From Actinomyces sp. B33 (GTDB taxonomy: Bacteria; Actinomycetota; Actinomycetes; Actinomycetales; Actinomycetaceae), in the NCBI RefSeq assembly GCF_028437565.1, contig NZ_JAMRYR010000002.1, positions 1-64,000 of the forward strand: a stretch of DNA of 64,000 bases. The letters are read 5' to 3'. Below are positions 17,192-25,366 of this stretch, piece after piece (the first letter of the stretch is position 1; each line of letters begins with the position of its first letter). Both the position numbers and the translations under genes were made by a program. Under the pieces are notes generated by a model, which had not been told where the DNA came from, searched no databases, and worked only from the letters and a program-made list of their open reading frames with translations.

Positions 17192-18247
17192 TCAGACGAC
17201 GGGGAGCCGCGCGTGGAAACTCCGTTCCAGAGGACCGATCTGCAGTGGGCGTCCGGATGCTCGTTCGATACGGGTCTGCAATCTGTTTCTCAGTGCTCTG
17301 GGATCCTTGAGATCGGGCCATCCCACGCGGATCACGGTCCATCCGAGGTCCTCCAGGTCTCGTTGCCGGGCCATGAGCGCGATCTGCGCCCTCCGGAACT
17401 CCTCCGAGTCCGAGCCCATCTTGACGACCCCGTCGAACTCGAAGGCGATCCCTCTCTCCGGGAGCGCGGCATCGAGGAAGTAGATCCTCCCATGGGAGTG
17501 GACTTCGACCTGGGTCCGGATCTTCTCCCCGCTCAGACTCAGGAGAACGCCGAGGAGGGCTTGCTCGCCGATGCTCTCGCAGGCGGCATCGGCATGAGCC
17601 AGGATGAGCCCGGCACCGGTTCCTCGGCTGACGGGGCCATAGGCGTCCAGCGTCTCGAGGAGATCGCGCCGGACCGCCGCCTCGCGCTCGCGCGACTGCT
17701 CGACGCAGAAGCGGTCGAATCGGCTGAGTCGTCGCAAGATCGCGCAGGCGGTGACGAATCCGTCGAGGAACGGCCTCTGAACAGCCATTTGCACGGCCGT
17801 GTCGATCAGCCCGGTGGCCTCGATCCCTGCGACTGCGCAGGGAGGATGGGCTGGCGGTCGCCGGTACGACCAGGCGCGAACTGCGCGGACGCTGGTTCCG
17901 GCCAGGCTCATCTGGGGCAGCTCGACGACTCGATTCGAGCGTGGTCGGTGGAATCTGATCTCCGGGGGCGAGGACAGGGCGGGGATGCCGTGGATGACCA
18001 TCGCGGATTCGAGGGCGAAGACGGGGGCGATCCGATGGGCGAGGCCGGTGGCGAGGATGCGCGCTTCGGTGGCGATCGAGCGTGCGCCCCATGCGGGGAG
18101 CGGGGTCGGGATCGCCGATTTCCGCAGGCCGAAGCCGTGCCGGATGCGGATGAGATCCGCGCGGGCGATGGAGGTCTCGTGTCTGCCGGTCAGGGGAACG
18201 ATGTCGTCGAGGCTGAGGTGCATCCTCACAGGGTGGCTGGTGCTCAT
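17192..18247 (-). CDS. AbiEi-like winged-helix protein with C-terminal DUF559 nuclease-fold domain
   Basis: A 351-residue soluble protein of a type common in actinobacteria. The N-terminal 90 residues resemble the winged-helix of type IV antitoxin AbiEi (an RIRHGFG strand, later FALESAMVIHGIP). The C-terminal part has the restriction-endonuclease-like pattern FEFDGVVKM, a following RR..ALMARQRDLEDLGW helix and VIRVGWPDL, as in DUF559/Vsr-related domains. No partner toxin gene is adjacent. Function is unknown; a nuclease or an orphan antitoxin are both possible. It sits between two element F copies in direct orientation. Confidence 0.7.
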   Translation of the reverse strand: MSTSHPVRMHLSLDDIVPLTGRHETSIARADLIRIRHGFGLRKSAIPTPLPAWGARSIATEARILATGLAHRIAPVFALESAMVIHGIPALSSPPEIRFHRPRSNRVVELPQMSLAGTSVRAVRAWSYRRPPAHPPCAVAGIEATGLIDTAVQMAVQRPFLDGFVTACAILRRLSRFDRFCVEQSREREAAVRRDLLETLDAYGPVSRGTGAGLILAHADAACESIGEQALLGVLLSLSGEKIRTQVEVHSHGRIYFLDAALPERGIAFEFDGVVKMGSDSEEFRRAQIALMARQRDLEDLGWTVIRVGWPDLKDPRALRNRLQTRIERASGRPLQIGPLERSFHARLPVV

Positions 18248-18287
18248 CTTCAGGAGGAGCAGGGAGGGGCGGGGCTGTGGACGGTTC

Positions 18288-18390
18288 GGGTCGTCGTCCG
18301 GCTGTGGAGACGAGGCGTTGGCCCGTCTTTTCCTACCAAAGCGAAAATTCGGGCCCCGATACCGTGGGAAATGTTCGTTTTCGGGGGAAA
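18288..18390. repeat. Inverted-repeat element F, copy 3
   Basis: The core at 18328-18390 is nearly identical to copy 2. The 40 bases before it (18288-18327) match, in inverse orientation, the right flank of copy 1. It lies between the divergent DUF559-type gene and ychF. Confidence 0.8.
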
Positions 18391-18476
18391 CGGTGGGACG
18401 AGGTCCGGGGCGAGGGCAGAGGCGAGCGAGGGAGACGGGGGGGAGAGCGCGCGAGGCCCTGCGGGGCGCGGTCGAC

Positions 18477-18482
18477 TAGGAT
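18477..18482 (+). promoter_or_regulatory. -10 element for ychF (leaderless)
   Basis: TAGGAT ends seven bases before the GTG start of ychF, with no ribosome-binding site between. Confidence 0.5.
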
Positions 18483-18489
18483 CGCAGGC

Positions 18490-19572
18490 GTGTCTCTCAC
18501 CATCGGAATCGCCGGACTGCCGAACGTCGGCAAGTCGACCCTGTTCAACGCCCTGACCCGCGCCACCGTGCTCGCGGCGAACTACCCCTTCGCCACCATC
18601 GAGCCCAATGTCGGGGTCGTGCCCCTGCCGGATCCGCGTCTGGGTGTCCTCGCCGAGAAGTTCGGCTCGGAGAGGATCGTCCCCGCCACAGTGTCTTTCG
18701 TCGACATCGCGGGCATCGTCCGAGGCGCCTCCGAGGGCGAGGGCCTGGGCAACCAGTTCCTCGCCAACATTCGCGAGGCCGATGCGATCTGCCAGGTCAC
18801 TCGCGCCTTCGCCGACCCCGATGTCGTCCACGTCGACGGCAAGGTCGACCCGGCCTCGGATATCGAGACGATCCAGACCGAGCTGATCCTCGCCGACATG
18901 CAGACCCTGGAAAAGCAGATCCCGCGACTGGAGAAGGAGGTCCGCGGCAAGAAGACCGAACCCGTGGTCCTCGAAACCGCGCGCGAGGCCCTGGCCCTCC
19001 TGGAAAGGGGCGAGTTGCTGAGCGGGCCGGCGGGTGCCGACCTCGATCAGGAGGCCCTGAAGTCCTTCCAGCTGATGACGACCAAGCCGTTCATCTTCGT
19101 GTTCAATATGGACGCCGCCGGAATGGAGGACGAAGCGCTCCAAGCCGACCTCGAAGCGCTGGTGGCCCCCGCCGAGGCGATCTTCCTGGACGCCCAGTTC
19201 GAGGCCGAGCTCGTCGAGCTCGACGAGGACGACGCCCGCGAGATGCTCGCCGAATCGGGACAGGACGAGTCCGGCCTCGACAAGCTGGCCCGCGTCGGCT
19301 TCGCCACCTTGGGCCTGCAGACGTACCTGACCGCCGGGCCGAAGGAGACCCGTGCGTGGACGATCCACCGAGGCGACACCGCCCCCAAGGCGGCCGGCGT
19401 CATCCACACGGATTTCGAGCGCGGGTTCATCAAGGCCGAGATCGTCTCCTTCGACGACCTCGTCGAATTCGGGTCGGTCCAGGAGGCGCGGGCGGCAGGT
19501 CGGGTCCGCATGGAAGGCAAGGACTACGTCATGGCCGACGGCGATGTCGTCGAGTTTAAATTCAATGTGTGA
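18490..19572 (+). CDS. ychF: Redox-regulated ATPase YchF (OBG family)
   Basis: Ribosome-associated P-loop protein that prefers ATP over GTP. The 360-residue length is typical. It shows [15 protein letters not shown] (8-22), the [10 protein letters not shown] switch, [20 protein letters not shown], a helical insert, and a C-terminal TGS domain with [12 protein letters not shown] and [14 protein letters not shown]. The GTG at 18490 fits both family length and the -10 element; a longer open frame upstream runs through element F. In Mycobacterium the lytB2 (ispH)-ychF neighbourhood is conserved; here rmuC and the DUF559-type gene lie between. Confidence 0.95.
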   Translation: MSLTIGIAGLPNVGKSTLFNALTRATVLAANYPFATIEPNVGVVPLPDPRLGVLAEKFGSERIVPATVSFVDIAGIVRGASEGEGLGNQFLANIREADAICQVTRAFADPDVVHVDGKVDPASDIETIQTELILADMQTLEKQIPRLEKEVRGKKTEPVVLETAREALALLERGELLSGPAGADLDQEALKSFQLMTTKPFIFVFNMDAAGMEDEALQADLEALVAPAEAIFLDAQFEAELVELDEDDAREMLAESGQDESGLDKLARVGFATLGLQTYLTAGPKETRAWTIHRGDTAPKAAGVIHTDFERGFIKAEIVSFDDLVEFGSVQEARAAGRVRMEGKDYVMADGDVVEFKFNV

Positions 19573-20076
19573 CGGATCGCTTGGGGTCCTGGGGATTCCG
19601 GAAATCCGACGACGTCCGCAGGGGTACGCGTGGCCAGCCGGTATGACGGAGCCCCGGATCCGTGAGGCCTCGACCCGTGTCAGCGCATAGACTCGCGCTG
19701 AATAATCCGTCATGGAGAGGTTCCTGTCGGCCCGGCCGACGCTCGTGAACCGTTGAAGTAGGCGCGACCCGGCCGGCATCAGGAGATCCTCCGGGACGAT
19801 CCATCTGAACGCCTCCGTCGACAAGACGCGGTGGCGGCCCGCCGTGCGTGCACCTGCGCGCCCTCGTGACTGGTCCGCACGGGCAGCGTCCGGCTCCAAA
19901 GCCTCTGAAGACCCCGGTGCGTTCAAGGCTCTGGTGTCGGTATAGCCGCGCCGACGATGCGCAGTGAAGCAGTGAAGATGATCCGGCCCTCAGTCGCGAT
20001 GGGCGCGGGAGGCGACGCGACCGAGGCCCTCGGACGGCAGCGGGGCGAACGAGGGTGCTTGGCCGGTGGTGGGTCG

Positions 20077-20267
20077 GACGAGGGCGTTTGATCGCCAGCA
20101 AGCCGGACAGGGGCCCTCGGTCGATGGCGGGTTGGACGACGGCGTACTCCGCCCGATCCGTGACCCCGCTGGGATGAGGGCGCTTGGCCGCCAGCAAGCC
20201 GGACGGGGCCCTCGGTCGATGGCGGGTTGGCCGATAGCGCACTCCGCCCGATCCGTGACCCCGCTGG
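20077..20267. repeat. Two-copy 96-bp tandem repeat before ddh
   Basis: The gap between ychF and ddh (19573-20325) contains no convincing gene. Unit 1 (20077-20172) and unit 2 (20173-20267) differ at few positions and by one inserted base; both contain CGCCAGCAAGCCGGAC and ACTCCGCCCGATCCGTGACC. A partial earlier unit begins near 20046 and the start of a third follows unit 2. The last unit abuts the ddh promoter region. Confidence 0.8.
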
Positions 20268-20325
20268 GACGGGGGAACACGAGCGCGCCTATGCTCGCCT
20301 CGTCCACTACTCACGAGGAGGCCCC

Positions 20326-21297
20326 ATGATCAGGATCGCGATCAACGGATACGGAAACCTCGGCCGCGGCGTCGAGCAGGCCATCGCCCGTAACGACGAC
20401 ATGGAGCTCGTTGTCGTCTTCACCCGGCGCGACCCGTCCTCGGTGATGACGGGCGGCGCTCCGGTCGCCCGCCTCGACGAGGCCTCGGCCTGGGCGGACC
20501 GGGTCGACGTGTGCATCAACTGCGGCGGCTCGGCCACCGATCTCATCGAGCAGACCCCGGCGTCGAGCATCCTGTTCCACACCGTCGACTCCTTCGACAC
20601 CCACGCGCGTATCCCCGAGCACTACGCCGCCGTCGACGCGGCGGCGCGCGCCGCCGGGCGGGTCTCCCTCATCTCGGCGGGATGGGATCCGGGGCTCTTC
20701 TCGATGTTGCGCGTCCTCGGCGAGGCCGTCCTGCCGGAGGGCGCCTCGACGACTTTCTGGGGGCCGGGAGTGTCCCAGGGGCATTCGGATGCGCTGCGCC
20801 GCATCGACGGGGTCGTTGACGCCAAGCAGTACACGCGGCCGGTTCCTCAGACCGTCGAGGCGGTCAAGGATGGGCGCGAGGTCGAACTGACGACCCGGTC
20901 GATGCATACGCGCGACTGCTATGTCGTGGCCGCCGAGGGGGCGGATCGCGATGCCATCGAGCGGCAGATCGTCGAGATGCCGAACTATTTCGCCGATTAC
21001 GACACGACGGTCACTTTCGTCACGGCCGAGGAGTTGGCCGCCGAGCATGCGGGCATCCCGCACGGGGGGCAGGTGATCCGGCGGGGGCTGACCTCCGAAG
21101 GGACGGGGGCGACGGTGGGCTTCGAGCTGGCCCTCGATTCGAATCCGGAGTTCACGGGGTCGGTTCTCGTGGCCGTGGCCCGGGCGGTGGCGCGGATGGC
21201 TGCGCGCGGGGAGGTCGGGGCTCGTACGGTCTTCGATGTGACGCTGGGGGACTTGTCGGCGCGCTCCGCCGAGGATCTGCGCGCTCATAGCCTGTGA
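20326..21297 (+). CDS. ddh: meso-diaminopimelate D-dehydrogenase
   Basis: NADPH-dependent enzyme that makes meso-diaminopimelate in one step from tetrahydrodipicolinate and ammonia, bypassing the succinylase steps. The 323-residue protein follows the Corynebacterium enzyme closely: a Rossmann start IRIAINGYGNLGRGVE, VDVCINCGGSATDLIEQ, TVDSFDTHARIP, the signature SAGWDPGLFSMLRVL, FWGPGVSQGHSDALRRIDGV and AGIPHGGQVI. The ATG at 20326 follows CGAGGAGG. With dapD and dapC later in the window, two branches of the pathway are present. Confidence 0.94.
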   Translation: MIRIAINGYGNLGRGVEQAIARNDDMELVVVFTRRDPSSVMTGGAPVARLDEASAWADRVDVCINCGGSATDLIEQTPASSILFHTVDSFDTHARIPEHYAAVDAAARAAGRVSLISAGWDPGLFSMLRVLGEAVLPEGASTTFWGPGVSQGHSDALRRIDGVVDAKQYTRPVPQTVEAVKDGREVELTTRSMHTRDCYVVAAEGADRDAIERQIVEMPNYFADYDTTVTFVTAEELAAEHAGIPHGGQVIRRGLTSEGTGATVGFELALDSNPEFTGSVLVAVARAVARMAARGEVGARTVFDVTLGDLSARSAEDLRAHSL

Positions 21298-22003
21298 GAA
21301 CCGCCGTGTGAGGATTCCCCGGGGGAGTCGGCGGGGCCTGGCGTGCGGTTGCGCGCTGGGCCCCGCGTCGCGCGCTCTCGGCGTCAGTGTGCGCTTCTCA
21401 CGGCGAGGCGGGGAGGCGAGGCGCGTGCTGATCGTTCGCGCCCCTCGTGCGGGTCGTCTCGTGGCGAGACGCGGTGGTGTCGTCGGTGGTGGGTGCGCCT
21501 GGGGGTGCGGGGGTTGTGTCGTGTGAGGAGTGCGACGGCCGTGTGTGGCGGTGATCGATGAGCGCGAGGGGGAGTGCGGGTGTGACCGTCAGGTTGTCGT
21601 GTGGGGCGAGTCTGAACAGAGGCTATGTCTGGGCCTGCGCTGCGCGAATCGGGGGGGCTGGCAACTGTCTTTCTCGACGACGCCCTGAAGCCCGCGTTGC
21701 GCGAACCCGGGGGCGGGCGGTGCTGGGAACCGGTCCATATCCGCTGTGGTGGGGGCGCGGTGGTGTCACCGGTAATGGGTGCGTCTGGGGGCTGTGAGGC
21801 TGGTGGGGAGGGGACGGCAGGCAGGTGCGCGTCCGGGGCGGCGCGTTTCCTCAAGGCCATCGTCGCATCGTCGGTGATCGGTCGCGTTCTGTGGCGTCGC
21901 GAGGCGCGGTGGGGTCGCGGCGAGGCCGCCGCCGTGCGGCAGGTATTCGTCAGTGCTTCCGATATGAAACGAGGGAGAGTCGGGGAAAACCCCTGGATTC
22001 TAT
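21298..22003. other. G/T-rich non-coding stretch, no gene recognised
   Basis: About 700 bases after ddh without a credible gene. The plus strand is G/T-rich, the mirror image of the A/C-rich left edge of the window. An imperfect repeat of GGTGGTGTC...GGGTGCG-CTGGGGG occurs near 21472 and 21759, and a TGCGCGAA-containing repeat at 21641 and 21698. Short frames here lack typical codon bias. Confidence 0.5.
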
Positions 22004-22004
22004 T

Positions 22005-22084
22005 TCAGGGATGAAATCAGGGTATCCCCTGAATGTTTTCGCCCTCTGAGTCTATTCATCGGTGAGAGCCCTGATTATTCAGGG
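22005..22084 (+). promoter_or_regulatory. Cluster of TCAGGG/CCCTGA half-sites before the surface protein gene
   Basis: Five copies of one hexamer lie within 80 bases: TCAGGG at 22005 and 22017, CCCTGA at 22027 and 22069, TCAGGG at 22079. They make two mirror-arranged 16-bp palindromes, TCAGGG-TATC-CCCTGA (22017-22032) and CCCTGA-TTAT-TCAGGG (22069-22084). The surrounding DNA is clearly AT-richer than the rest. The cluster is 143-222 bases before the start of the surface protein gene; a perfect 11-bp tandem repeat (GAGTGAATACT, 22193-22214) follows just before the start. Confidence 0.6.
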
Positions 22085-22226
22085 AATGTGCGGATGTTGT
22101 CGATCACTCTTCCATGTTCTTTTCTCATATTTGAAACAGGCGTCGGGTAGTCTTCCGTCGCACGTTGAATCAAGGTCGGGGACAGTGACCCCGAGTGAAT
22201 ACTGAGTGAATACTGTGAGGATCCGC

Positions 22227-24044
22227 ATGAAGCATCAGAGACGCCGTCGATCGATCGGACTGTCTTCCCCGCGCGGCTACGCCGCGGCCGGCCTCTTCGC
22301 CGGCGCGTTGATCGTCGCCCCGGCCGCTGCGGCAGTCGCGGCTCCCGCGGAGGACGCCGCCCAGCCTGAGGGCGGGCCCGCCGCCGTCGAAGCCCCCAGC
22401 GCGGATCCGGCCGGAGAATCGGAAGCCGATCGCGCCGCGAAGCGCGATCTCGATGCTGCGAAGGCCGATGAGAAGGAAGCCGCCGAGGAATTGGAGCGGG
22501 CGACCCAGGCCTCCCAGGAGGCGGCAGCGGCGGCTCGGGAGAGCGCTGATCGTGCCGATGCGGCTGAGGACGCTGCCGAGAAGGCCAGGCAAGATATCGA
22601 GCAGCTCGAAGGGGATATCGAGGCCCTGAAAGATGCTGCCGACGCTGACGCTCACCGCTACGTCGAGGCTGAGACTCGGGTGCCTGACGATCTGACGAAG
22701 CTCAGGGCTGGTCAGGTTTACGACCAGTCCGTTGAACGGCTCAAGGATTCTCAGGCTGTGGCCGATAAGGCCCAGAAGGAATTGGATGAGCAGCGCGAGA
22801 AGACTCTGGAAAAACGTGCGGAGGTTGAGAATATCGCCGATATTCTGACCCAGCTTCGCGATCAGAAGATGGCGCTCGGTGAAGCGTTAGAAGCAGCTGA
22901 GAATCGCTTGAGCGAGCTTAAATCCGCTCCGGAGGAAACGTACGGCCCAGCTGATAAAGACAAGATTGAGGAAGAGATTCTCAAGAATAAGGAAAAGCTT
23001 GAGAAGCTGACTCTGGATATCGAAGCGCACAATGCGAATTTCGCCCACGCTTTCGGAGAACTTGCGCAGGAAGAGGCGAAGGAGGCCGAGCTCCAGCAAG
23101 CCGCGGATGCGGCTGCTGAGAAGCTGACGGAAGCGAAGGCCGGTTTCATTGCTGCTCGGGAGGTTCGCGATTCCGTTCTGCAGAAGATCGCCGAACGGGA
23201 TCGTTTGAAGAAGGAGTCGGATGACTCTGCCACTCGCGTGGCGGAGGCTGTAGTAGAACTCGACAAGCTTCGCAAGGCCCTCCCTGAAGTCGTTCGCACG
23301 GCTGAGGAAACCGCGAAGACGTCGAAGGAACTCGCGGAGCGGGCTGCTGCCGCCGAGGCGCGTCGTGTGGCGGCCGCCCAGGAGCATGACGTGGCGCAGC
23401 GCCGCCTCGAGCGCGCGCTGAAGGAGTACGGCTCGAACCGCCCGGGCACGCCGTTGGTGCCGTTGAAGCCGTCGGATCCGGTTAAGCCGGGGTCGCCGTT
23501 GGTGCCGTTGAAGCCGTCGGATCCGGTTAAGCCGGGGTCTCCGTTGGTGCCGTTGAAGCCGTCGGATCCGGTTAAGCCGGGGTCGCCGTTGGTGCCGTTG
23601 AAGCCGTCGGATCCGGTTAAGCCTGGTACTCCGTTGGTGCCGCTGGGGCCGTCGGATCCGGTTAAGCCTGGTACTCCGTTGGTGCCGCTGGGGCCGTCGG
23701 ATCCGGTTAAGCCTGGTACTCCGTTGGTGCCGTTGAAGCCGTCGGATCCGGTCAAGCCTGGTACTCCGCTGGTGCCGCTGACTCCCGCTGAACCGGTCGT
23801 CCCCGACGCCCCCGCAGCGCCCGAGAAGCCCAGCGCCCCCTCGGCGGCCGATCGGCAGACGCCCGCGTCGGCCCCCGGCCACGCCGCCTCGACAACGGCG
23901 GCGGCCGCCGCTCCCGCTCGGGCGGGCCGGACCCTGGCCGCGACCGGTGCTGATGTCGACGACCTCCTGGCCTTCATGGGCATCGCCATCGCCGGAGGCG
24001 TCGTCATGCGGCGCGCCCGCGCCTACTACCTCCCCAAGCACTAG
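22227..24044 (+). CDS. Sortase-type cell-surface protein with coiled coil and Pro-rich repeats
   Basis: A 605-residue secreted, probably wall-anchored protein with no recognised enzyme domain. Order: signal peptide (1 to about 38, RRRRSIGL then a hydrophobic stretch ending AAPA), Ala/Glu-rich coiled coil (about 60-402), eight 15-residue repeats (406-525), an Ala/Pro-rich linker, then LAATG (570-574), a membrane helix and MRRARAYY tail. LAxTG is the motif of class E sortases. The ATG at 22227 follows GTGAGG; a GTG at 22206 is an alternative. Codons in the coiled coil are distinctly AT-richer than neighbours, including a rare TTA leucine codon at 22887. A role as a rod-like adhesin or stalk is inference. 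Confidence 0.8.
   Translation: MKHQRRRRSIGLSSPRGYAAAGLFAGALIVAPAAAAVAAPAEDAAQPEGGPAAVEAPSADPAGESEADRAAKRDLDAAKADEKEAAEELERATQASQEAAAAARESADRADAAEDAAEKARQDIEQLEGDIEALKDAADADAHRYVEAETRVPDDLTKLRAGQVYDQSVERLKDSQAVADKAQKELDEQREKTLEKRAEVENIADILTQLRDQKMALGEALEAAENRLSELKSAPEETYGPADKDKIEEEILKNKEKLEKLTLDIEAHNANFAHAFGELAQEEAKEAELQQAADAAAEKLTEAKAGFIAAREVRDSVLQKIAERDRLKKESDDSATRVAEAVVELDKLRKALPEVVRTAEETAKTSKELAERAAAAEARRVAAAQEHDVAQRRLERALKEYGSNRPGTPLVPLKPSDPVKPGSPLVPLKPSDPVKPGSPLVPLKPSDPVKPGSPLVPLKPSDPVKPGTPLVPLGPSDPVKPGTPLVPLGPSDPVKPGTPLVPLKPSDPVKPGTPLVPLTPAEPVVPDAPAAPEKPSAPSAADRQTPASAPGHAASTTAAAAAPARAGRTLAATGADVDDLLAFMGIAIAGGVVMRRARAYYLPKH
23442..23801 (+). repeat. Eight 45-bp coding repeats (PG-S/T-PLVPL repeats)
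   Basis: Each 45-base unit encodes PGSPLVPLKPSDPVK or a close variant (T for S, G for K). Unit boundaries fall every 45 bases from 23442; the last unit degenerates to TPAEPVV. Units 2-4 are nearly identical at DNA level, which suggests recent expansion and expected length variation between strains. Confidence 0.95.
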
Positions 24045-24082
24045 GCCCCACGCCTTCGCATCGAGCAAGAGCTCGACACGAT

Positions 24083-24114
24083 GATGCCGCCGTCGCGACC
24101 GCGACGGCGGCATC
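24083..24114 (+). terminator. Hairpin terminator after surface protein gene
   Basis: GATGCCGCCGTCGCG pairs perfectly with CGCGACGGCGGCATC, with a 4-base effective loop. It begins 38 bases after the stop. No T-run follows, as is common in high-GC actinobacteria. Confidence 0.75.
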
Positions 24115-24337
24115 GCTCATGGGAGCGGGCGGATAATACGCAGTCCGCACCGACAGGAACCGCCGATACCGTCCCAGCGCCTCCGCGTGAGCGCGTCGCC
24201 GGCCAACCGATATGAGCCGCCCCAGCCCGGCATCCGACTTTCCGCTTACCGCATCACCAGGGCGCTATCCAAGACTTGAGGAGTCGAACCGAAACCGCGT
24301 TCTCGATTGTCACGAGGGCGTGCGAGAGTGGTCTTGG

Positions 24338-24399
24338 TTTCCCCGGAAAACGAATTTCTGGGCCTGTTTTTGGTGGGAAGTGTTCGTTTTCGGGGGAAA
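24338..24399. repeat. Inverted-repeat element F, copy 4
   Basis: The most symmetric copy: arms TTTCCCCGGAAAACGAA (24338-24354) and TTCGTTTTCGGGGGAAA (24383-24399) match at 16 of 17 positions around a 28-base centre. It lies in the convergent gap between the surface protein and the acyltransferase. Confidence 0.85.
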
Positions 24400-24486
24400 T
24401 GCGGGGGGCGAGAGGTGGGCGGGCGTGGCGGCGAGGTCGCGGGCGTCGGTTTGGCGAGGGAAATGCGGGGGGCGAGAGGCGGGCGG
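24395..24486. repeat. Direct repeat beside element F copy 4
   Basis: GGAAATGCGGGGGGCGAGAGG followed by C/T-GGGCGG occurs at 24395 and again at 24459, 64 bases apart. The first copy overlaps the end of element F copy 4, and the second therefore carries only the last few bases of its arm. Confidence 0.7.
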
Positions 24487-24513
24487 CGCGTCCGCGGACG
24501 CGCAGGAGCGCGC

Positions 24514-25086
24514 CTATTCCTCCTCGGCCCGCAGGCGGGGCGTCGACGCCAATTCGGGCCTGATGCCCTCCTTATCCGCGTAGAACGCGCGGATCACCTC
24601 CATATCGGCGCGCACATCGCCCGTCAGCCGGTACGAGCCGCCCCAGCCGAACGTCCTCGTCCTCGAATCGATGAACCCGAACTGGATCGGGGTGCCCGTC
24701 TCCACGGCGATCCGGTAGAAACCCGACTTCCAATACGGCCGCGGGCTGCGCGTCCCCTTCGGCGTGATCGCCAGCGCGTAGGAATCGGCGCTCCTGATCC
24801 GATCCGAGATCTCGCCGACCATCCCATGCGGATGAGTCCTCTCGACCGCCACCCCGCCGATCGCCCGGATGAACCACCCGAGGACGGGGGCGTGGGCCAG
24901 GGAGTCCTTGACGAGGAACTGGAAATCGCGTCCGGCCCTCCACAACGACACCGCCATGAACACCCCGTCCCAGTTCGACGTGTGCGGGGCGCCGACGATG
25001 ATCACCTTGTCCGGCAGGGGCTCGGCGACGAGGGTCCATCGTGACACGGCCAAGTAGAGGGAGGCGATAGCGCGTTTAAAACCCAA
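24514..25086 (-). CDS. 1-acyl-glycerol-3-phosphate acyltransferase-like protein
   Basis: A 190-residue phospholipid acyltransferase-family protein. It has the catalytic HX4D motif in APHTSNWDGVF, the GGVAVER strand, and a PKGTRSP version of the PEGTRS motif, in which the usual Glu is Lys, then YWKSGFYRIA. This variant is typical of a small, membrane-anchor-poor subgroup whose acceptor lipid is not established. The TTG at 25086 is chosen because GGAG lies at a good distance before it; no ATG or GTG fits. It is convergent with the surface protein gene. Confidence 0.75.
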   Translation of the reverse strand: MGFKRAIASLYLAVSRWTLVAEPLPDKVIIVGAPHTSNWDGVFMAVSLWRAGRDFQFLVKDSLAHAPVLGWFIRAIGGVAVERTHPHGMVGEISDRIRSADSYALAITPKGTRSPRPYWKSGFYRIAVETGTPIQFGFIDSRTRTFGWGGSYRLTGDVRADMEVIRAFYADKEGIRPELASTPRLRAEEE

Positions 25087-25366
25087 GGGGTGCTCCGGTG
25101 GTGGTGCGACGGGGACGTGGGCCTCACCCCGGGACTGGCCCGGGCGTCGGCCGCATGATGACGCCCCCAGGGTAGTCGCCGCATCGCCCCGCGAGCACCG
25201 GCGACGACGTGGTGCATGTCGCAAGAACCCGACGAGGGGCGCCTGCGGCGAGCCGATATCCTGGACGCCGTGTCGTCTCGGGGGAAGCCCCCTTATTCGC
25301 CGCACACGAGGCCGGCCGCAGCCGACCCGCGCGACGGCGGCCGCCCACTGCTTGAGGAGTACCCAC

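Noticed and set aside
19562-20314. 250-residue minus-strand protein before ddh
   Set aside because: It crosses the 96-bp tandem repeat and the end of ychF, has no recognisable domain and no ribosome site.
22862-24007. Minus-strand frame with collagen-like GLTGSDGFNGTNG repeats
   Set aside because: It is the exact antisense of the Pro-rich repeats of the surface protein. The plus strand has a signal peptide, coiled coil and anchor; the minus frame has none of these.
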